Source: Acidobacteriaceae bacterium | GTDB lineage: Bacteria > Acidobacteriota > Terriglobia > Terriglobales > Acidobacteriaceae | DNA length: 13,329 nt | Direction of reading: 5' to 3' | Assembly: GCA_003135495.1 (NCBI GenBank) | Contig: PLBX01000199.1 | Coordinates: forward strand, 1 to 13,329 | Shown: positions 1 through 7,076 of the stretch, in pieces | How the letters are laid out: each line of letters begins with the position of its first letter | How positions within the stretch are numbered: the first letter of the stretch is position 1 | Program-made: the position numbers and the translations under genes | The notes under the pieces: generated by a model | What the model was told of the DNA's origin: nothing | The model's database searches: none | Seen by the model: only the letters and a program-made list of their open reading frames with translations

Positions 1-9
1 CGCGCTGGA

Positions 10-360
10 ATGGGTATAACTCCTCCTCAAGGCGGGGAGCCGGCAAACTTCGTTTCGCCGACTCCCGATGAGAGTTTTAGCGCGAGCCGCTGGACCAGGG
101 GAAACTTCTTTTTCCCGACGCGGATCGTCATAAATTCGTTGCGAGTGAGCCGCGTGAAGAGAAGGATGTTCAGCCGCAGTGAAGAAAGCATTTCAATTTC
201 ACAGGTGGCGTCGGTGAAGATTTCGACGGGAATAGTGTGGTCGGACATTGTGATCGACTCGACGGGAGGCACCGACCCGATCACGAGTCATGGTCATAAG
301 AAAGCTGATGCCTTGCGCATTCGCGATTTGGTCGAAGGCTTTCAGGCGGGCCGCCGGTAG
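10..360 (+). CDS. Small bacterial PH-domain protein (bPH/DUF304-like)
   Basis: A 116-residue protein without a signal peptide or clear membrane segment. From about residue 30 to 112 it reads like a compact bacterial pleckstrin-homology fold. A Thr-Arg-Ile-Val-Ile strand is followed by a basic turn, then Ile-Ser-Gln-Val-Ala-Ser-Val-Lys, a Ser-Asp-Ile-Val-Ile strand with a Gly-Gly turn, a Ser-His-Gly-His segment, and a closing helix around Ala-Leu-Arg-Ile-Arg-Asp-Leu-Val. This strand order, with a final helix, is typical of bPH domains. Their ligand is mostly unknown. I know of no direct link to complex I. The reading frame is open to the window edge, so an upstream start cannot be excluded. 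The ATG at 10 gives a plausible short protein with an unconserved-looking first dozen residues. It is followed by a 132-nt gap before nuoC. The family call is from pattern recognition only. Confidence 0.7.
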   Translation: MGITPPQGGEPANFVSPTPDESFSASRWTRGNFFFPTRIVINSLRVSRVKRRMFSRSEESISISQVASVKISTGIVWSDIVIDSTGGTDPITSHGHKKADALRIRDLVEGFQAGRR

Positions 361-390
361 AGGCTTTTTGTCAACACCGGCGCTGCCACC

Positions 391-409
391 GATTGTGACG
401 ACAATCACA
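391..409. promoter_or_regulatory. Two overlapping inverted repeats upstream of nuoC, one CRP-like
   Basis: Two perfect inverted repeats overlap here. GATTGT (391-396) and ACAATC (401-406) are separated by 4 nt. TGTGA (394-398) and TCACA (405-409) are separated by 6 nt, which is the half-site and spacing pattern of CRP-family regulators. The repeats lie 84 nt upstream of the nuoC start and after the stop of the PH-domain gene, where an operator for the nuo operon would be expected. Either repeat could be the functional one. The 4-nt-spaced version could also form a short RNA hairpin if transcribed. Regulator identity is inference. Confidence 0.4.
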
Positions 410-430
410 TACCGCTGCCCGGCCAGATGT

Positions 431-436
431 TAAAAG
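431..436 (+). promoter_or_regulatory. Possible -10 element of a nuoC promoter
   Basis: TAAAAG at 431-436 matches four of six positions of the sigma70 -10 consensus. A transcription start near 443 would place the centre of the CRP-like palindrome (401.5) at about -41.5. This is the spacing known for class II CRP-activated promoters, where a weak -35 is expected, and no good -35 is visible. The transcript would have a leader of about 50 nt. This is a positional argument only and could be chance in an AT-rich patch. Confidence 0.25.
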
Positions 437-492
437 TAAAAGTTCCCAACTCGTAGCGCAGCTTTTTCAATATTTTTCAGGTTAAATAGTGC

Positions 493-1191
493 ATGGCTGA
501 GGACGCCAAGACGCCCGCTCCACCACCGCCGCCAGAGGGCGAGAAGAAGCCGTCGGCGGAAATGCCCGCTGCGCCAGTGTCGAACGCGCCCGTGAAGCCC
601 GTTGCTCCGGCACCCCCCGCAAAGCCGGCCGTACCCGCCGATTCCACTACTCCTCCTAAACCGGCTGCGCCCGCAAAGCCCACGGGCCCTGTACCGCTGC
701 TGTGGAGTTCGCCTCTCGTCGAAAAATACCGGAGTCAATACGGTACTGCGCTCGAGGGGCAAACGTATCTTGGACAAAATTACCTCACCGTCAAGAGCGA
801 GTTAATTCCCAACATCCTGCGCCTGCTGCGTGACGAGGAGCAATTCGATTATTGCGTCGATATCACGGCGGTGCATTATCCGAAGCGCGAAAAGCAATTC
901 GATGTGGTGTGGATACTCTATTCGTTTCCGCGGAACGAAAGGTTGCGCGTGACCACGCAAATCGCCGACGGGGCTTCGATTCCGTCGAGCGTTTCCATTT
1001 GGCCGACCGCGAATTGGCTGGAGCGCGAAGTCTACGATATGTTCGGGATCCAGTTTGACGGGCATCCGGACCTGAAGCGTATCCTGCTGCCCGACGGCTG
1101 GAAGGGATTTCCGCTGCGCAAAGATTACGGCATCTTGCAGCAGGATAAAGAGTGGGTGCAGATCAATCTCGGAATCGAGAGCGGACAATGA
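493..1191 (+). CDS. nuoC: NADH:quinone oxidoreductase subunit C
   Basis: A 232-residue 30-kDa-type subunit of the complex I peripheral arm. It sits beside NuoD and NuoB and helps form the connection that carries electrons to quinone. The family signature is clear near the C-terminus, about residues 176-215: [12 protein letters not shown], then [12 protein letters not shown], then Phe-Pro-Leu-Arg-Lys-Asp-Tyr. The first 65 or so residues are an extension of mainly Pro, Ala and Lys that is not part of the conserved fold and is probably disordered. The ATG at 493 is the first possible start because an in-frame TAG lies at 487-489. No good ribosome-binding site is seen. The stop overlaps the nuoD start as ATGA. 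It is the first gene of the cluster; nuoA and nuoB do not precede it. Confidence 0.97.
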   Translation: MAEDAKTPAPPPPPEGEKKPSAEMPAAPVSNAPVKPVAPAPPAKPAVPADSTTPPKPAAPAKPTGPVPLLWSSPLVEKYRSQYGTALEGQTYLGQNYLTVKSELIPNILRLLRDEEQFDYCVDITAVHYPKREKQFDVVWILYSFPRNERLRVTTQIADGASIPSSVSIWPTANWLEREVYDMFGIQFDGHPDLKRILLPDGWKGFPLRKDYGILQQDKEWVQINLGIESGQ

Positions 1192-2423
1192 GCGCTCCGA
1201 CCGGAGAAGATACGAAAAATATTTCACACCTCGCACCTTCCAATCGCGAAAATTCCGATCAGGGCGAAACCGAGAGGAAGAACGTCGGCGGCAACGATCT
1301 CACGTTCGAAAATCCCGACAAGACGTATCTCGATTCGAACGAACTCATCATCAACATGGGCCCGCAACACCCGGCCACTCACGGCGTGCTGCGCGTTATC
1401 CTGAAACTGGACGGCGAAAAAGTTCTTGGCACCGAATGCGTCATTGGATACTTGCATCGCGGCGTAGAGAAGATCGCCGAGAACCGGACCTACACGATGT
1501 TCAATCCTTACGTCGACCGCATGGATTACGTCGCTGCCGTGTCGAACGGGCTCGGTTATTGCGAAGCGGTCGAGAAGCTATTGAACGTGGAAGCCACGCC
1601 CCGTGCCAAGTACATCCGCGTAATTCTTACTGAACTGAATAGGATTGCGAGCCATCAGTTGTGGCTGGGCACGCATGCGCTCGATATCGGAGCGATGACT
1701 CCTCTCTTCTATACATTTCGCGATCGGGAAGAAATCCTGAAGATTTTCGAAAAATATTGTGGCGCGCGTTTGACCACCCATGCCTTCCGCATCGGCGGCT
1801 GCCAGTATGAGACCTACGCGGGCTTTGAAAAAGAGGTAAAGAATTTTCTTACATTCGTGGCGCCCAAGATCGACGAGTACGAAACGTTGCTTACCACGAA
1901 TCGCATCTGGATGGAACGCACTAAGAACGTCGGCGTTATTTCCGCCGCTGATGCGATTGCGCTCGGCGTGACTGGCCCTGTATTGCGTGCGAGCGGCGTG
2001 AAATGGGACTTGCGGAAAGCACAGCCCTACGCCGCATATTCCGAATTCGATTTCGAAATTCCGGTCGGCACGAACGGCGATACGTACGACCGGTACCTCG
2101 TGCGCATGGCGGAAATGCGCCAGTCGCTGCGCATCATCGAGCAGGCAGTCAATAGCATTCCCGAAGGCCCGATCATGGCCAAAGTACCGAAGGTGATTAA
2201 GCCTCCGGTCGGCGAAATTTATCATTCCATCGAATCGCCGAAGGGCGAACTCGGGTACTTCATCGTCAGCGATGGGTCAACGCAGCCGTACAGGCTGCGC
2301 GTGCGGCCGCCGTCATTCGTCAATCTGCAGGCCCTCGACATCATGGTGCGCGGCTTGCTTGTGGCCGACGTGGTCGCTGTGATTGGCACCATCGATATTG
2401 TGCTGGGCGAGGTCGACCGCTGA
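1188..2423 (+). CDS. nuoD: NADH:quinone oxidoreductase subunit D (49-kDa, quinone site)
   Basis: A 411-residue 49-kDa subunit, related to the large subunit of NiFe hydrogenases, which forms most of the quinone-binding cavity of complex I. Visible family features are the Gly-Pro-Gln-His-Pro-Ala-Thr-His-Gly loop at residues 58-66, whose histidine region lines the quinone pocket, then [30 protein letters not shown], and a C-terminal Asp-Ile-Val-Leu-Gly-Glu-Val-Asp-Arg. The chosen ATG overlaps the nuoC stop in an ATGA junction, which suggests coupled translation. A GTG at 1152 would add 12 residues deep inside nuoC and is less likely. About 45 polar residues precede the conserved domain. The stop overlaps the nuoH start by 1 nt (TGATG). 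Confidence 0.97.
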   Translation: MSAPTGEDTKNISHLAPSNRENSDQGETERKNVGGNDLTFENPDKTYLDSNELIINMGPQHPATHGVLRVILKLDGEKVLGTECVIGYLHRGVEKIAENRTYTMFNPYVDRMDYVAAVSNGLGYCEAVEKLLNVEATPRAKYIRVILTELNRIASHQLWLGTHALDIGAMTPLFYTFRDREEILKIFEKYCGARLTTHAFRIGGCQYETYAGFEKEVKNFLTFVAPKIDEYETLLTTNRIWMERTKNVGVISAADAIALGVTGPVLRASGVKWDLRKAQPYAAYSEFDFEIPVGTNGDTYDRYLVRMAEMRQSLRIIEQAVNSIPEGPIMAKVPKVIKPPVGEIYHSIESPKGELGYFIVSDGSTQPYRLRVRPPSFVNLQALDIMVRGLLVADVVAVIGTIDIVLGEVDR

Positions 2424-3739
2424 TGCCAAATATGATCGCGATCTGGATGCCCAATTTCATCATGTCGTATCTAGGTAGCACCGTGACGCCGGGCGAGGCC
2501 GGAAGCCAGTTCTGGGCGCTCATCTATGTGCTGATTATTTTTGCGGGCGTGTCGGTCGCGGTCATGTCGATGAACTGGCTGGAGCGCAAGGCGCTCGCGC
2601 ATTTCCAGATTCGCCTCGGTCCGATGCGCGTCGGGCCTCATGGATTATTGCAGCCCATCGCCGATGCGCTGAAGTTGATGCTGAAAGAGGACATCATTCC
2701 CTCGGAAGCGGATCAATTTGTTTTTTGGGTCGCCCCGCTGATCGGACTACTCGCCGCGTTTACGGTGTACACGGTAATTCCGTTTGGCCCGTCGCAGGCG
2801 GTCAGCGACATGAATATCGGCATCCTTTTTATGCTCGGCGTTTCTTCGCTCGGCGTGCTAGGAGTTGTTGTCGCCGGGTGGGCGTCGAATTCGCACTATC
2901 CGCTCATCGGCGCGCTGCGCTCGAGTGCGCAGATGGTTTCCTACGAAGTAGCAATGGGACTAGCGGTGGTGTCTGCCATCCTCATGACCAGCCTGAATGA
3001 AAAAGGAACCGGAACGCTGAGCATGATCGGCATCGTCCGGGCGCAGGAGCAGCAGGGCATCTGGTTCATCTTTAAATTTTTCCCGCTGGGTCTAATCGCA
3101 TTCATAGTGTTTGCTATTGCGATGATTGCCGAGACCAATCGCGCTCCCTTTGACATGGCGGAGGCCGAGTCTGAATTGACCGCCGGATATCACACAGAAT
3201 ATAGCGGCCTGCGATGGTCGCTGTTCATGTTGGCAGAATATGCGGCCATGATCGCCGTCTCTTCGATTGCAGTGACTCTCTGGCTCGGCGGATGGATGCG
3301 TCCGTTTGTGCGCCTTCTGCATGGGCCTTCGTGGGATTTTATTTTTTCTCTATTCCCCGGTCTCACATTCCTGGGCCTGGCAGCGATTGCATTTGTCGGC
3401 GTCCTCCGCATGCCAGCACATTCTTTCTTCAAGATTCAGAAAATCGGCTTGGAGGCCTTTGGGGGGCTGCTCGGTTTTATCGCGCTGATGCTGCTGGTGA
3501 TCGCGATTGCGGGGCGATCTCAGGACCCAAGCATTGGCTCGAGACTGAATGAAAGTATCGGCTACATATATTGGTTTCTGCTCAAGGTCGCCGTCTTCAT
3601 GTACTTATTTATCTGGTATCGCGCGACCTGGCCGCGTTACCGCTTTGACCAGTTGATGCGAGTGGGATGGAAAGTGCTGCTGCCGATTTCGCTCGCAGTC
3701 CTGATCGTTACTGCTATCGTGGGGGTTCTCGTCGCATGA
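2423..3739 (+). CDS. nuoH: NADH:quinone oxidoreductase subunit H, long form with an extra helix pair
   Basis: A 438-residue membrane subunit at the junction of the two complex I arms. It closes the quinone chamber and carries charged residues of the first proton path. Diagnostic stretches are Asn-Trp-Leu-Glu-Arg-Lys-Ala at 51-57, Arg-Leu-Gly-Pro-Met-Arg-Val-Gly at 64-71, Ala-Glu-Thr-Asn-Arg-Ala-Pro-Phe-Asp at 236-244, Glu-Ser-Glu-Leu-Thr-Ala-Gly-Tyr at 249-256, Leu-Ala-Glu-Tyr-Ala at 270-274, and Arg-Ala-Thr-Trp-Pro-Arg-Tyr-Arg-Phe-Asp-Gln-Leu-Met at 400-412. The common form is about 325-350 residues. Here roughly 70-85 residues (about 296-380) are inserted between the Leu-Gly-Gly-Trp helix and the last conserved helices. 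They hold two hydrophobic segments, about 306-328 and 345-364. An even number keeps downstream topology unchanged. The start overlaps nuoD by 1 nt and the stop overlaps nuoJ by 4 nt. Confidence 0.97.
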   Translation: MPNMIAIWMPNFIMSYLGSTVTPGEAGSQFWALIYVLIIFAGVSVAVMSMNWLERKALAHFQIRLGPMRVGPHGLLQPIADALKLMLKEDIIPSEADQFVFWVAPLIGLLAAFTVYTVIPFGPSQAVSDMNIGILFMLGVSSLGVLGVVVAGWASNSHYPLIGALRSSAQMVSYEVAMGLAVVSAILMTSLNEKGTGTLSMIGIVRAQEQQGIWFIFKFFPLGLIAFIVFAIAMIAETNRAPFDMAEAESELTAGYHTEYSGLRWSLFMLAEYAAMIAVSSIAVTLWLGGWMRPFVRLLHGPSWDFIFSLFPGLTFLGLAAIAFVGVLRMPAHSFFKIQKIGLEAFGGLLGFIALMLLVIAIAGRSQDPSIGSRLNESIGYIYWFLLKVAVFMYLFIWYRATWPRYRFDQLMRVGWKVLLPISLAVLIVTAIVGVLVA

Positions 3740-4317
3740 ATCCGGCCATGAACTCGGCGCTCAACTCGGGCCTTAACTCGACTGCGGGCATGGCGCCGGT
3801 CGCGACTCCATATTTCTTTTATGGTTTGGCAGCGCTCGCCGTTGTCAGCGGATTTCTCGTAATTACGAGAAGAAACGTAGTCCACTCCGCGCTGGCTTTG
3901 ATTGTGACGCTACTATCCGTCGCTGGCCTGTATCTGATGCTCTACGCGCCGTTCGTTGCCGGAGTTCAGATCATCGTCTATGCCGGCGGAATTATGGTGC
4001 TGTTTCTGTTCGTAATCATGTTGGTGAACATTGAACGGTCGGTCAAAGAACGGCGGTTCAATAGCATGTGGCCTGTGGGGTTGAGCGCGGCTGGCGCGCT
4101 ATTCACGCTGTTTGTATTCGCGTTCGCTAAAGGCAGGGCGTTGTTTCCGGATCGCATGATGTCGCTGCCAGAATCGTCGAACACGCAGCAAATCGCAACC
4201 ATGCTATACGGAGACGCAGGCAAGATCGGTCCCTACACATTCGCCTTCGAGATCGCGTCGTTACTGTTGCTGGTCGCGATTCTAGGCGCGGTAATTATGA
4301 CCAAAAAGAAAATTTAA
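3736..4317 (+). CDS. nuoJ: NADH:quinone oxidoreductase subunit J
   Basis: A 193-residue integral membrane subunit of the complex I membrane arm, next to NuoK and NuoH. About five membrane helices are seen, near residues 25-43, 48-68, 73-97, 112-130 and 168-188. The third contains the conserved run [13 protein letters not shown] (78-90), whose flexible region takes part in conformational coupling. The C-terminal helix carries [11 protein letters not shown]. The ATG at 3736 overlaps the nuoH stop (ATGA), which decides the start. In-frame ATGs at codons 5 and 19 are alternatives, and codon 19 lies closest to the usual family start. The first 16 residues hold a small Asn-Ser-X-Leu-Asn-Ser repeat with no known role. 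nuoI, usually found just before nuoJ, is missing. Confidence 0.96.
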   Translation: MNPAMNSALNSGLNSTAGMAPVATPYFFYGLAALAVVSGFLVITRRNVVHSALALIVTLLSVAGLYLMLYAPFVAGVQIIVYAGGIMVLFLFVIMLVNIERSVKERRFNSMWPVGLSAAGALFTLFVFAFAKGRALFPDRMMSLPESSNTQQIATMLYGDAGKIGPYTFAFEIASLLLLVAILGAVIMTKKKI

Positions 4318-4328
4318 TCGATCAGGCA

Positions 4329-4392
4329 TGGAGCGCCTGGCGTCCTCGCCCGGCCACCCAACCGCAGAAGGGCGGACAGGCCCGGCGCTCCA
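4329..4392 (+). repeat. Large imperfect hairpin between nuoJ and nuoK
   Basis: TGGAGCGCC (4329-4337) is perfectly complementary to GGCGCTCCA (4384-4392). The stem continues past one mismatch with GGC (4339-4341) against GCC (4380-4382), then GTC (4342-4344) against GAC (4375-4377), and CGCCC (4347-4351) against GGGCG (4370-4374). That makes about 20 base pairs around an 18-nt loop. It fills most of the 101-nt gap between nuoJ and nuoK. No U-run follows, so it is not a typical terminator. It may be an RNA-processing or stabilising element, or one copy of a REP-like palindromic repeat. Only a genome-wide search can tell. Confidence 0.6.
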
Positions 4393-4418
4393 CCCGAGAA
4401 CTAAAGAAGCTAAGACTT

Positions 4419-4727
4419 ATGGTTCCAATAACTACAATTCACTATCTCGTCGTAGCAGCGGCGCTGTTCGTCCTCGGTGTAATCGGGGTGCTTACGCGCC
4501 GCAACGTTGTCGTAATTCTGATGTCAATCGAATTGATCTTGAACGCGGTGAACCTGAACCTGGTTGCATTTTCGAGAATGTGGGGAAACCTACACGGGCA
4601 GGTATTCTCCATTTTCATAACGGTGGATGCCGCAGCCGAAGCCGCCGCAGGACTTGGAATTCTGATCGCCTTCTTCAGAAATAAAGAGACGGTCAATGTC
4701 GATGAGATTGATTTGTTGAAATGGTGA
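4419..4727 (+). CDS. nuoK: NADH:quinone oxidoreductase subunit K
   Basis: A 102-residue three-helix membrane subunit (MrpC-like), part of the proton path between NuoJ and NuoN. Family landmarks are [10 protein letters not shown] at 20-29, [12 protein letters not shown] at 35-46, Ala-Ala-Ala-Glu-Ala-Ala-Ala-Gly-Leu at 71-79, and the C-terminal Thr-Val-Asn-Val-Asp-Glu-Ile. Glu38 and Glu74 correspond to the two membrane glutamates known to be important (Glu36 and Glu72 in E. coli). Length and start match the family, with an N-terminus resembling the common Met-Val/Ile-Pro form. Asp70, four residues before Glu74, adds an acidic side chain where I expect a hydrophobic residue. No clear ribosome-binding site precedes the ATG. 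The gene is set off by gaps of 101 and 84 nt. Confidence 0.96.
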   Translation: MVPITTIHYLVVAAALFVLGVIGVLTRRNVVVILMSIELILNAVNLNLVAFSRMWGNLHGQVFSIFITVDAAAEAAAGLGILIAFFRNKETVNVDEIDLLKW

Positions 4728-4736
4728 GACATCTTT

Positions 4737-4813
4737 CAGTTGTCAGTATCAGTTAAGGCTGCGAGCTACGAGCGATGAATGGCGCACGACTAACGACCAC
4801 CGACTAACGACAT
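4737..4813 (+). repeat. Degenerate 7-nt repeat array abutting the nuoL start
   Basis: The nuoK-nuoL gap is built mostly of 7-nt units. CAGTTGT (4737), a 6-nt CAGTAT and CAGTTAA (4750) come first. GCTGCGA (4758), GCTACGA (4765) and GCGATGA (4772) follow. After one divergent unit (4779) come ACGACTA (4786), ACGACCA (4793), CCGACTA (4800) and ACGACAT (4807). From 4758 to 4813 the 7-nt phase is unbroken, and the last unit runs into the nuoL ATG. CGACTAACGAC occurs twice exactly (4787-4797, 4801-4811). The array occupies the place where a ribosome-binding site would be. Confidence 0.7.
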
Positions 4814-6938
4814 GTTTTTCCTTAACCACATCTACCTAATCCCGCTCTTCCCGGCCTTCGGCGCCGCGATCATGTTTTTCTTTGGGCGGAAGCTGCAGAA
4901 GACCACTGTAGATGCGGTTTGCGTCGGCGCGATCGTCGTTGCATTTCTGTTTGCGTGCTTTACGGCCGTTGAATACACACACTTCGCGCATGGCACTGGT
5001 CAGCCCTTCGAAAAAATTGTTTATACGTGGCTCGGCAGCGGCGACGGGCATTTGAACTTTACCAAGCGCGATGGCACGCTCGCCTCATTCAACGCCGACG
5101 CCGGTTTTCTGCTTGATCCACTTTCATCAATCTGGCTGCTGTTTGTAACCGGTGTTGGAATGCTGATCCACATTTACTCCACCGGGTACATGGCGCACGA
5201 GGGCGGCTACTACCGCTTCTTTGGATACATGAACTTGTTCATGTTTTCCATGCTCACGCTGATTTTGGCGAACAACTACATCTTGCTTTTCGTTGGATGG
5301 GAAGGAGTTGGCCTCTGTTCCTATCTGCTGATTGGATTTTATTTTCATCGCAACTCCGCATCGACTGCCGCGAACAAGGCATTTATCGTGAATCGCATTG
5401 GCGATGCCGGATTTATTCTTGGAGCGCTCACGCTCTCCTGGTATCTGGGCTCGTTTCGTTTCGCTGACATCAATACTCTGGCGCGTAGCGGGCACTTTGC
5501 CATCGGAGATCCAGTGCTTACGGCCGCCGCGCTGTTGCTTTTCGTGGGGGCGTGCGGCAAGTCGGCTCAAATTCCTCTCTATATCTGGCTGCCCGACGCA
5601 ATGGAAGGCCCAACGCCGGTTTCGGCGCTGATCCATGCCGCGACCATGGTTACTGCCGGCGTCTACATGGTCGCGCGCTCCAATGCCGTTTTCATTCTGG
5701 CGCCGACCGCGATGAAAACCGTAGCCATCGTCGGCGCACTCACCGCGGTGTTTGCTGCATCGATCGGCCTGGTCCAGAACGATATCAAGCGCGTGCTCGC
5801 CTACTCCACCGTTTCGCAGTTGGGATACATGTTTCTGGCGCTCGGAGTGGGGGCATTTGCAGCAGGGGTTTTCCATGTGTTCACGCACGCTTTTTTCAAG
5901 GCGCTGCTCTTTCTCGGATCGGGCTCGGTAATTCATGCCATGAGCGGCGAGCAGGATATGCGCAACATGGGCGATCTGCGTCGGCGCATCCCGACCACGC
6001 ACTGGACCATGTTCGTCGCCACGCTGGCCATCGCTGGAATTTTTCCCTTCGCCGGATTCTTTTCCAAAGACGAAATCCTGTGGCAGACGTGGGCTTCGGA
6101 GGGCGGCGCGTATCGCATTCTCTGGTTCGTTGGATACGCCACGGCTTTGATGACGGCCTTTTATATGTTCCGCCTGATGTATCTGACGTTCTACAGTCCG
6201 TCGCGAATGAGCCATGAAGTAGAGCACCACGTTCATGAATCGCCAAAATCGATGACCGTGCCGCTGGTGATTTTGGCGATCTGCTCGATTGGCGCGGGAT
6301 GGTTGAGTTGGCCGCATAGCCTTGGTGGGTCGGCAAATTTTGAAAAATTCCTGGAGCCGGTTTTTGCGCACGAAGCAGTTGTGCTGCAGGAAGAAGGGAA
6401 GTCGGGCCAGTTAGCCGCTGGCAAAAAAGAAGCGGAGCACACGGATAAGACGGAGTATGTGCTGATGTTCTTATCCCTAGCGGCGGCAGGCGTCGGTTGG
6501 GGAATGGCACGCAGCGCTTATCTCACTGCTCGCAAAGACTACCCTGAGCCCATTGCCCAGAAATCTCCGCGGCTTTTTAACGTGCTCTATAACAAATGGT
6601 TTGTTGATGAAGGCTACGACTACATTTTCACCGGACGACGCAAACTTGGCGAAGTCCGATTAGGCGCGATGGGAGCGGGCGAAGCCGCTTCGTGGTTCGA
6701 CGCCAAGGTCATCGACGGGGTCGTCAACGATGTCGGCTGGGTCGCTCGCGCGGTAGCCACGCTATCGACTTGGTCCGACAAGTGGATCATCGATGGCCTG
6801 GGAGTTAACGGTCCAGCGATTCTTGCGCGAATGATTTCTTATCCGGCGCGCCTGCTCGAATGGGGACTGGTGCAGTGGTACGCGTTGGTAATGGTAGCCG
6901 GGTTATTAGGATTCGGAGTGTATTACGTGTGGAAGTAA
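4812..6938 (+). CDS. nuoL: NADH:quinone oxidoreductase subunit L (distal antiporter-like pump)
   Basis: A 708-residue polytopic membrane protein, the most distal antiporter-like subunit of complex I, with the long lateral helix at its C-terminus. Recognisable residues are Glu164 in Gly-Trp-Glu-Gly-Val-Gly-Leu-Cys-Ser-Tyr, Lys250 in Gly-Lys-Ser-Ala-Gln-Ile-Pro-Leu, Lys363 in His-Ala-Phe-Phe-Lys-Ala-Leu, and Lys419 in Gly-Phe-Phe-Ser-Lys-Asp-Glu. These match the conserved Glu/Lys pairs of the half-channels (Glu144, Lys229, Lys342 and Lys399 in E. coli). It is about 95 residues longer than E. coli NuoL. Much of the excess lies around the charged linker near residues 525-550 and in the C-terminal tail, which repeats an Asp-Gly pattern (Val-Ile-Asp-Gly, Ile-Ile-Asp-Gly). 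The ATG at 4812 is the first start possible after the in-frame TAA at 4791-4793. No ribosome-binding site precedes it; the 7-nt repeats take its place. Confidence 0.97.
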   Translation: MFFLNHIYLIPLFPAFGAAIMFFFGRKLQKTTVDAVCVGAIVVAFLFACFTAVEYTHFAHGTGQPFEKIVYTWLGSGDGHLNFTKRDGTLASFNADAGFLLDPLSSIWLLFVTGVGMLIHIYSTGYMAHEGGYYRFFGYMNLFMFSMLTLILANNYILLFVGWEGVGLCSYLLIGFYFHRNSASTAANKAFIVNRIGDAGFILGALTLSWYLGSFRFADINTLARSGHFAIGDPVLTAAALLLFVGACGKSAQIPLYIWLPDAMEGPTPVSALIHAATMVTAGVYMVARSNAVFILAPTAMKTVAIVGALTAVFAASIGLVQNDIKRVLAYSTVSQLGYMFLALGVGAFAAGVFHVFTHAFFKALLFLGSGSVIHAMSGEQDMRNMGDLRRRIPTTHWTMFVATLAIAGIFPFAGFFSKDEILWQTWASEGGAYRILWFVGYATALMTAFYMFRLMYLTFYSPSRMSHEVEHHVHESPKSMTVPLVILAICSIGAGWLSWPHSLGGSANFEKFLEPVFAHEAVVLQEEGKSGQLAAGKKEAEHTDKTEYVLMFLSLAAAGVGWGMARSAYLTARKDYPEPIAQKSPRLFNVLYNKWFVDEGYDYIFTGRRKLGEVRLGAMGAGEAASWFDAKVIDGVVNDVGWVARAVATLSTWSDKWIIDGLGVNGPAILARMISYPARLLEWGLVQWYALVMVAGLLGFGVYYVWK

Positions 6939-6939
6939 A

Positions 6940-7064
6940 GCTGCGAGCGACGAGCGCCGAGCTTTGGGCTGCGAGCAACCGAACCCGTCGTAGCGCACCG
7001 AATGGGTGGCCCGAAGCTCGCGGCTCGAAGCACGTAGCTCAAAGCTCGTAGCTCCAAGCAACAG
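6940..7064 (+). repeat. Two 7-nt repeat arrays of opposite polarity between nuoL and nuoM
   Basis: Six consecutive 7-nt units start at 6940: GCTGCGA, then units at 6947, 6954 and 6961, GCTGCGA again (6968), and one at 6975. After a 27-nt divergent centre come eight more from 7009 to 7064, among them GCTCGCG (7016), GCTCGAA (7023), GCTCAAA (7037), GCTCGTA (7044) and GCTCCAA (7051). The first array carries GAGC every 7 nt and the second GCTC, so the arrays can pair. CGAGCTTTG (6958-6966) is the exact complement of CAAAGCTCG (7040-7048). GCTGCGAGC (6968-6976) pairs with GCTCGCGGC (7016-7024) with one G-U. ACCC/GGGT (6983-6986, 7004-7007) lies inside. This accounts for nearly the whole 138-nt gap. 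Confidence 0.75.
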
Positions 7065-7076
7065 AGAACTGCTCTT

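Noticed and set aside
345..369. Possible terminator after the PH-domain gene (GGCG/CGCC followed by a T-run)
   Set aside because: The stem is only about 4 bp with a 3-nt loop and the five T are 9 nt away, too weak to call.
1152..1187. GTG at 1152 as the nuoD start
   Set aside because: It would overlap nuoC by 40 nt. The ATG at 1188 gives the ATGA junction seen elsewhere in this operon.
1578..2225. Minus-strand open frame of 215 codons inside nuoD
   Set aside because: Antisense to conserved NuoD; no recognisable domain, no ribosome-binding site and no independent gap to hold a promoter.
4329..4392. Rho-independent terminator between nuoJ and nuoK
   Set aside because: The stem is not followed by a U-run and the downstream genes are essential parts of the same complex, so termination here is unlikely.
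5127..6371. Long open frame of 414 codons on the minus strand inside nuoL
   Set aside because: It is antisense to conserved NuoL sequence with all key residues intact. Its translation is Arg/His/Gln-rich and low in hydrophobic order, typical of a shadow of a GC-rich membrane-protein gene.
6939..7076. CRISPR array in the nuoL-nuoM gap
   Set aside because: The units are 7 nt, contiguous and degenerate, with no spacers; this is not CRISPR architecture.
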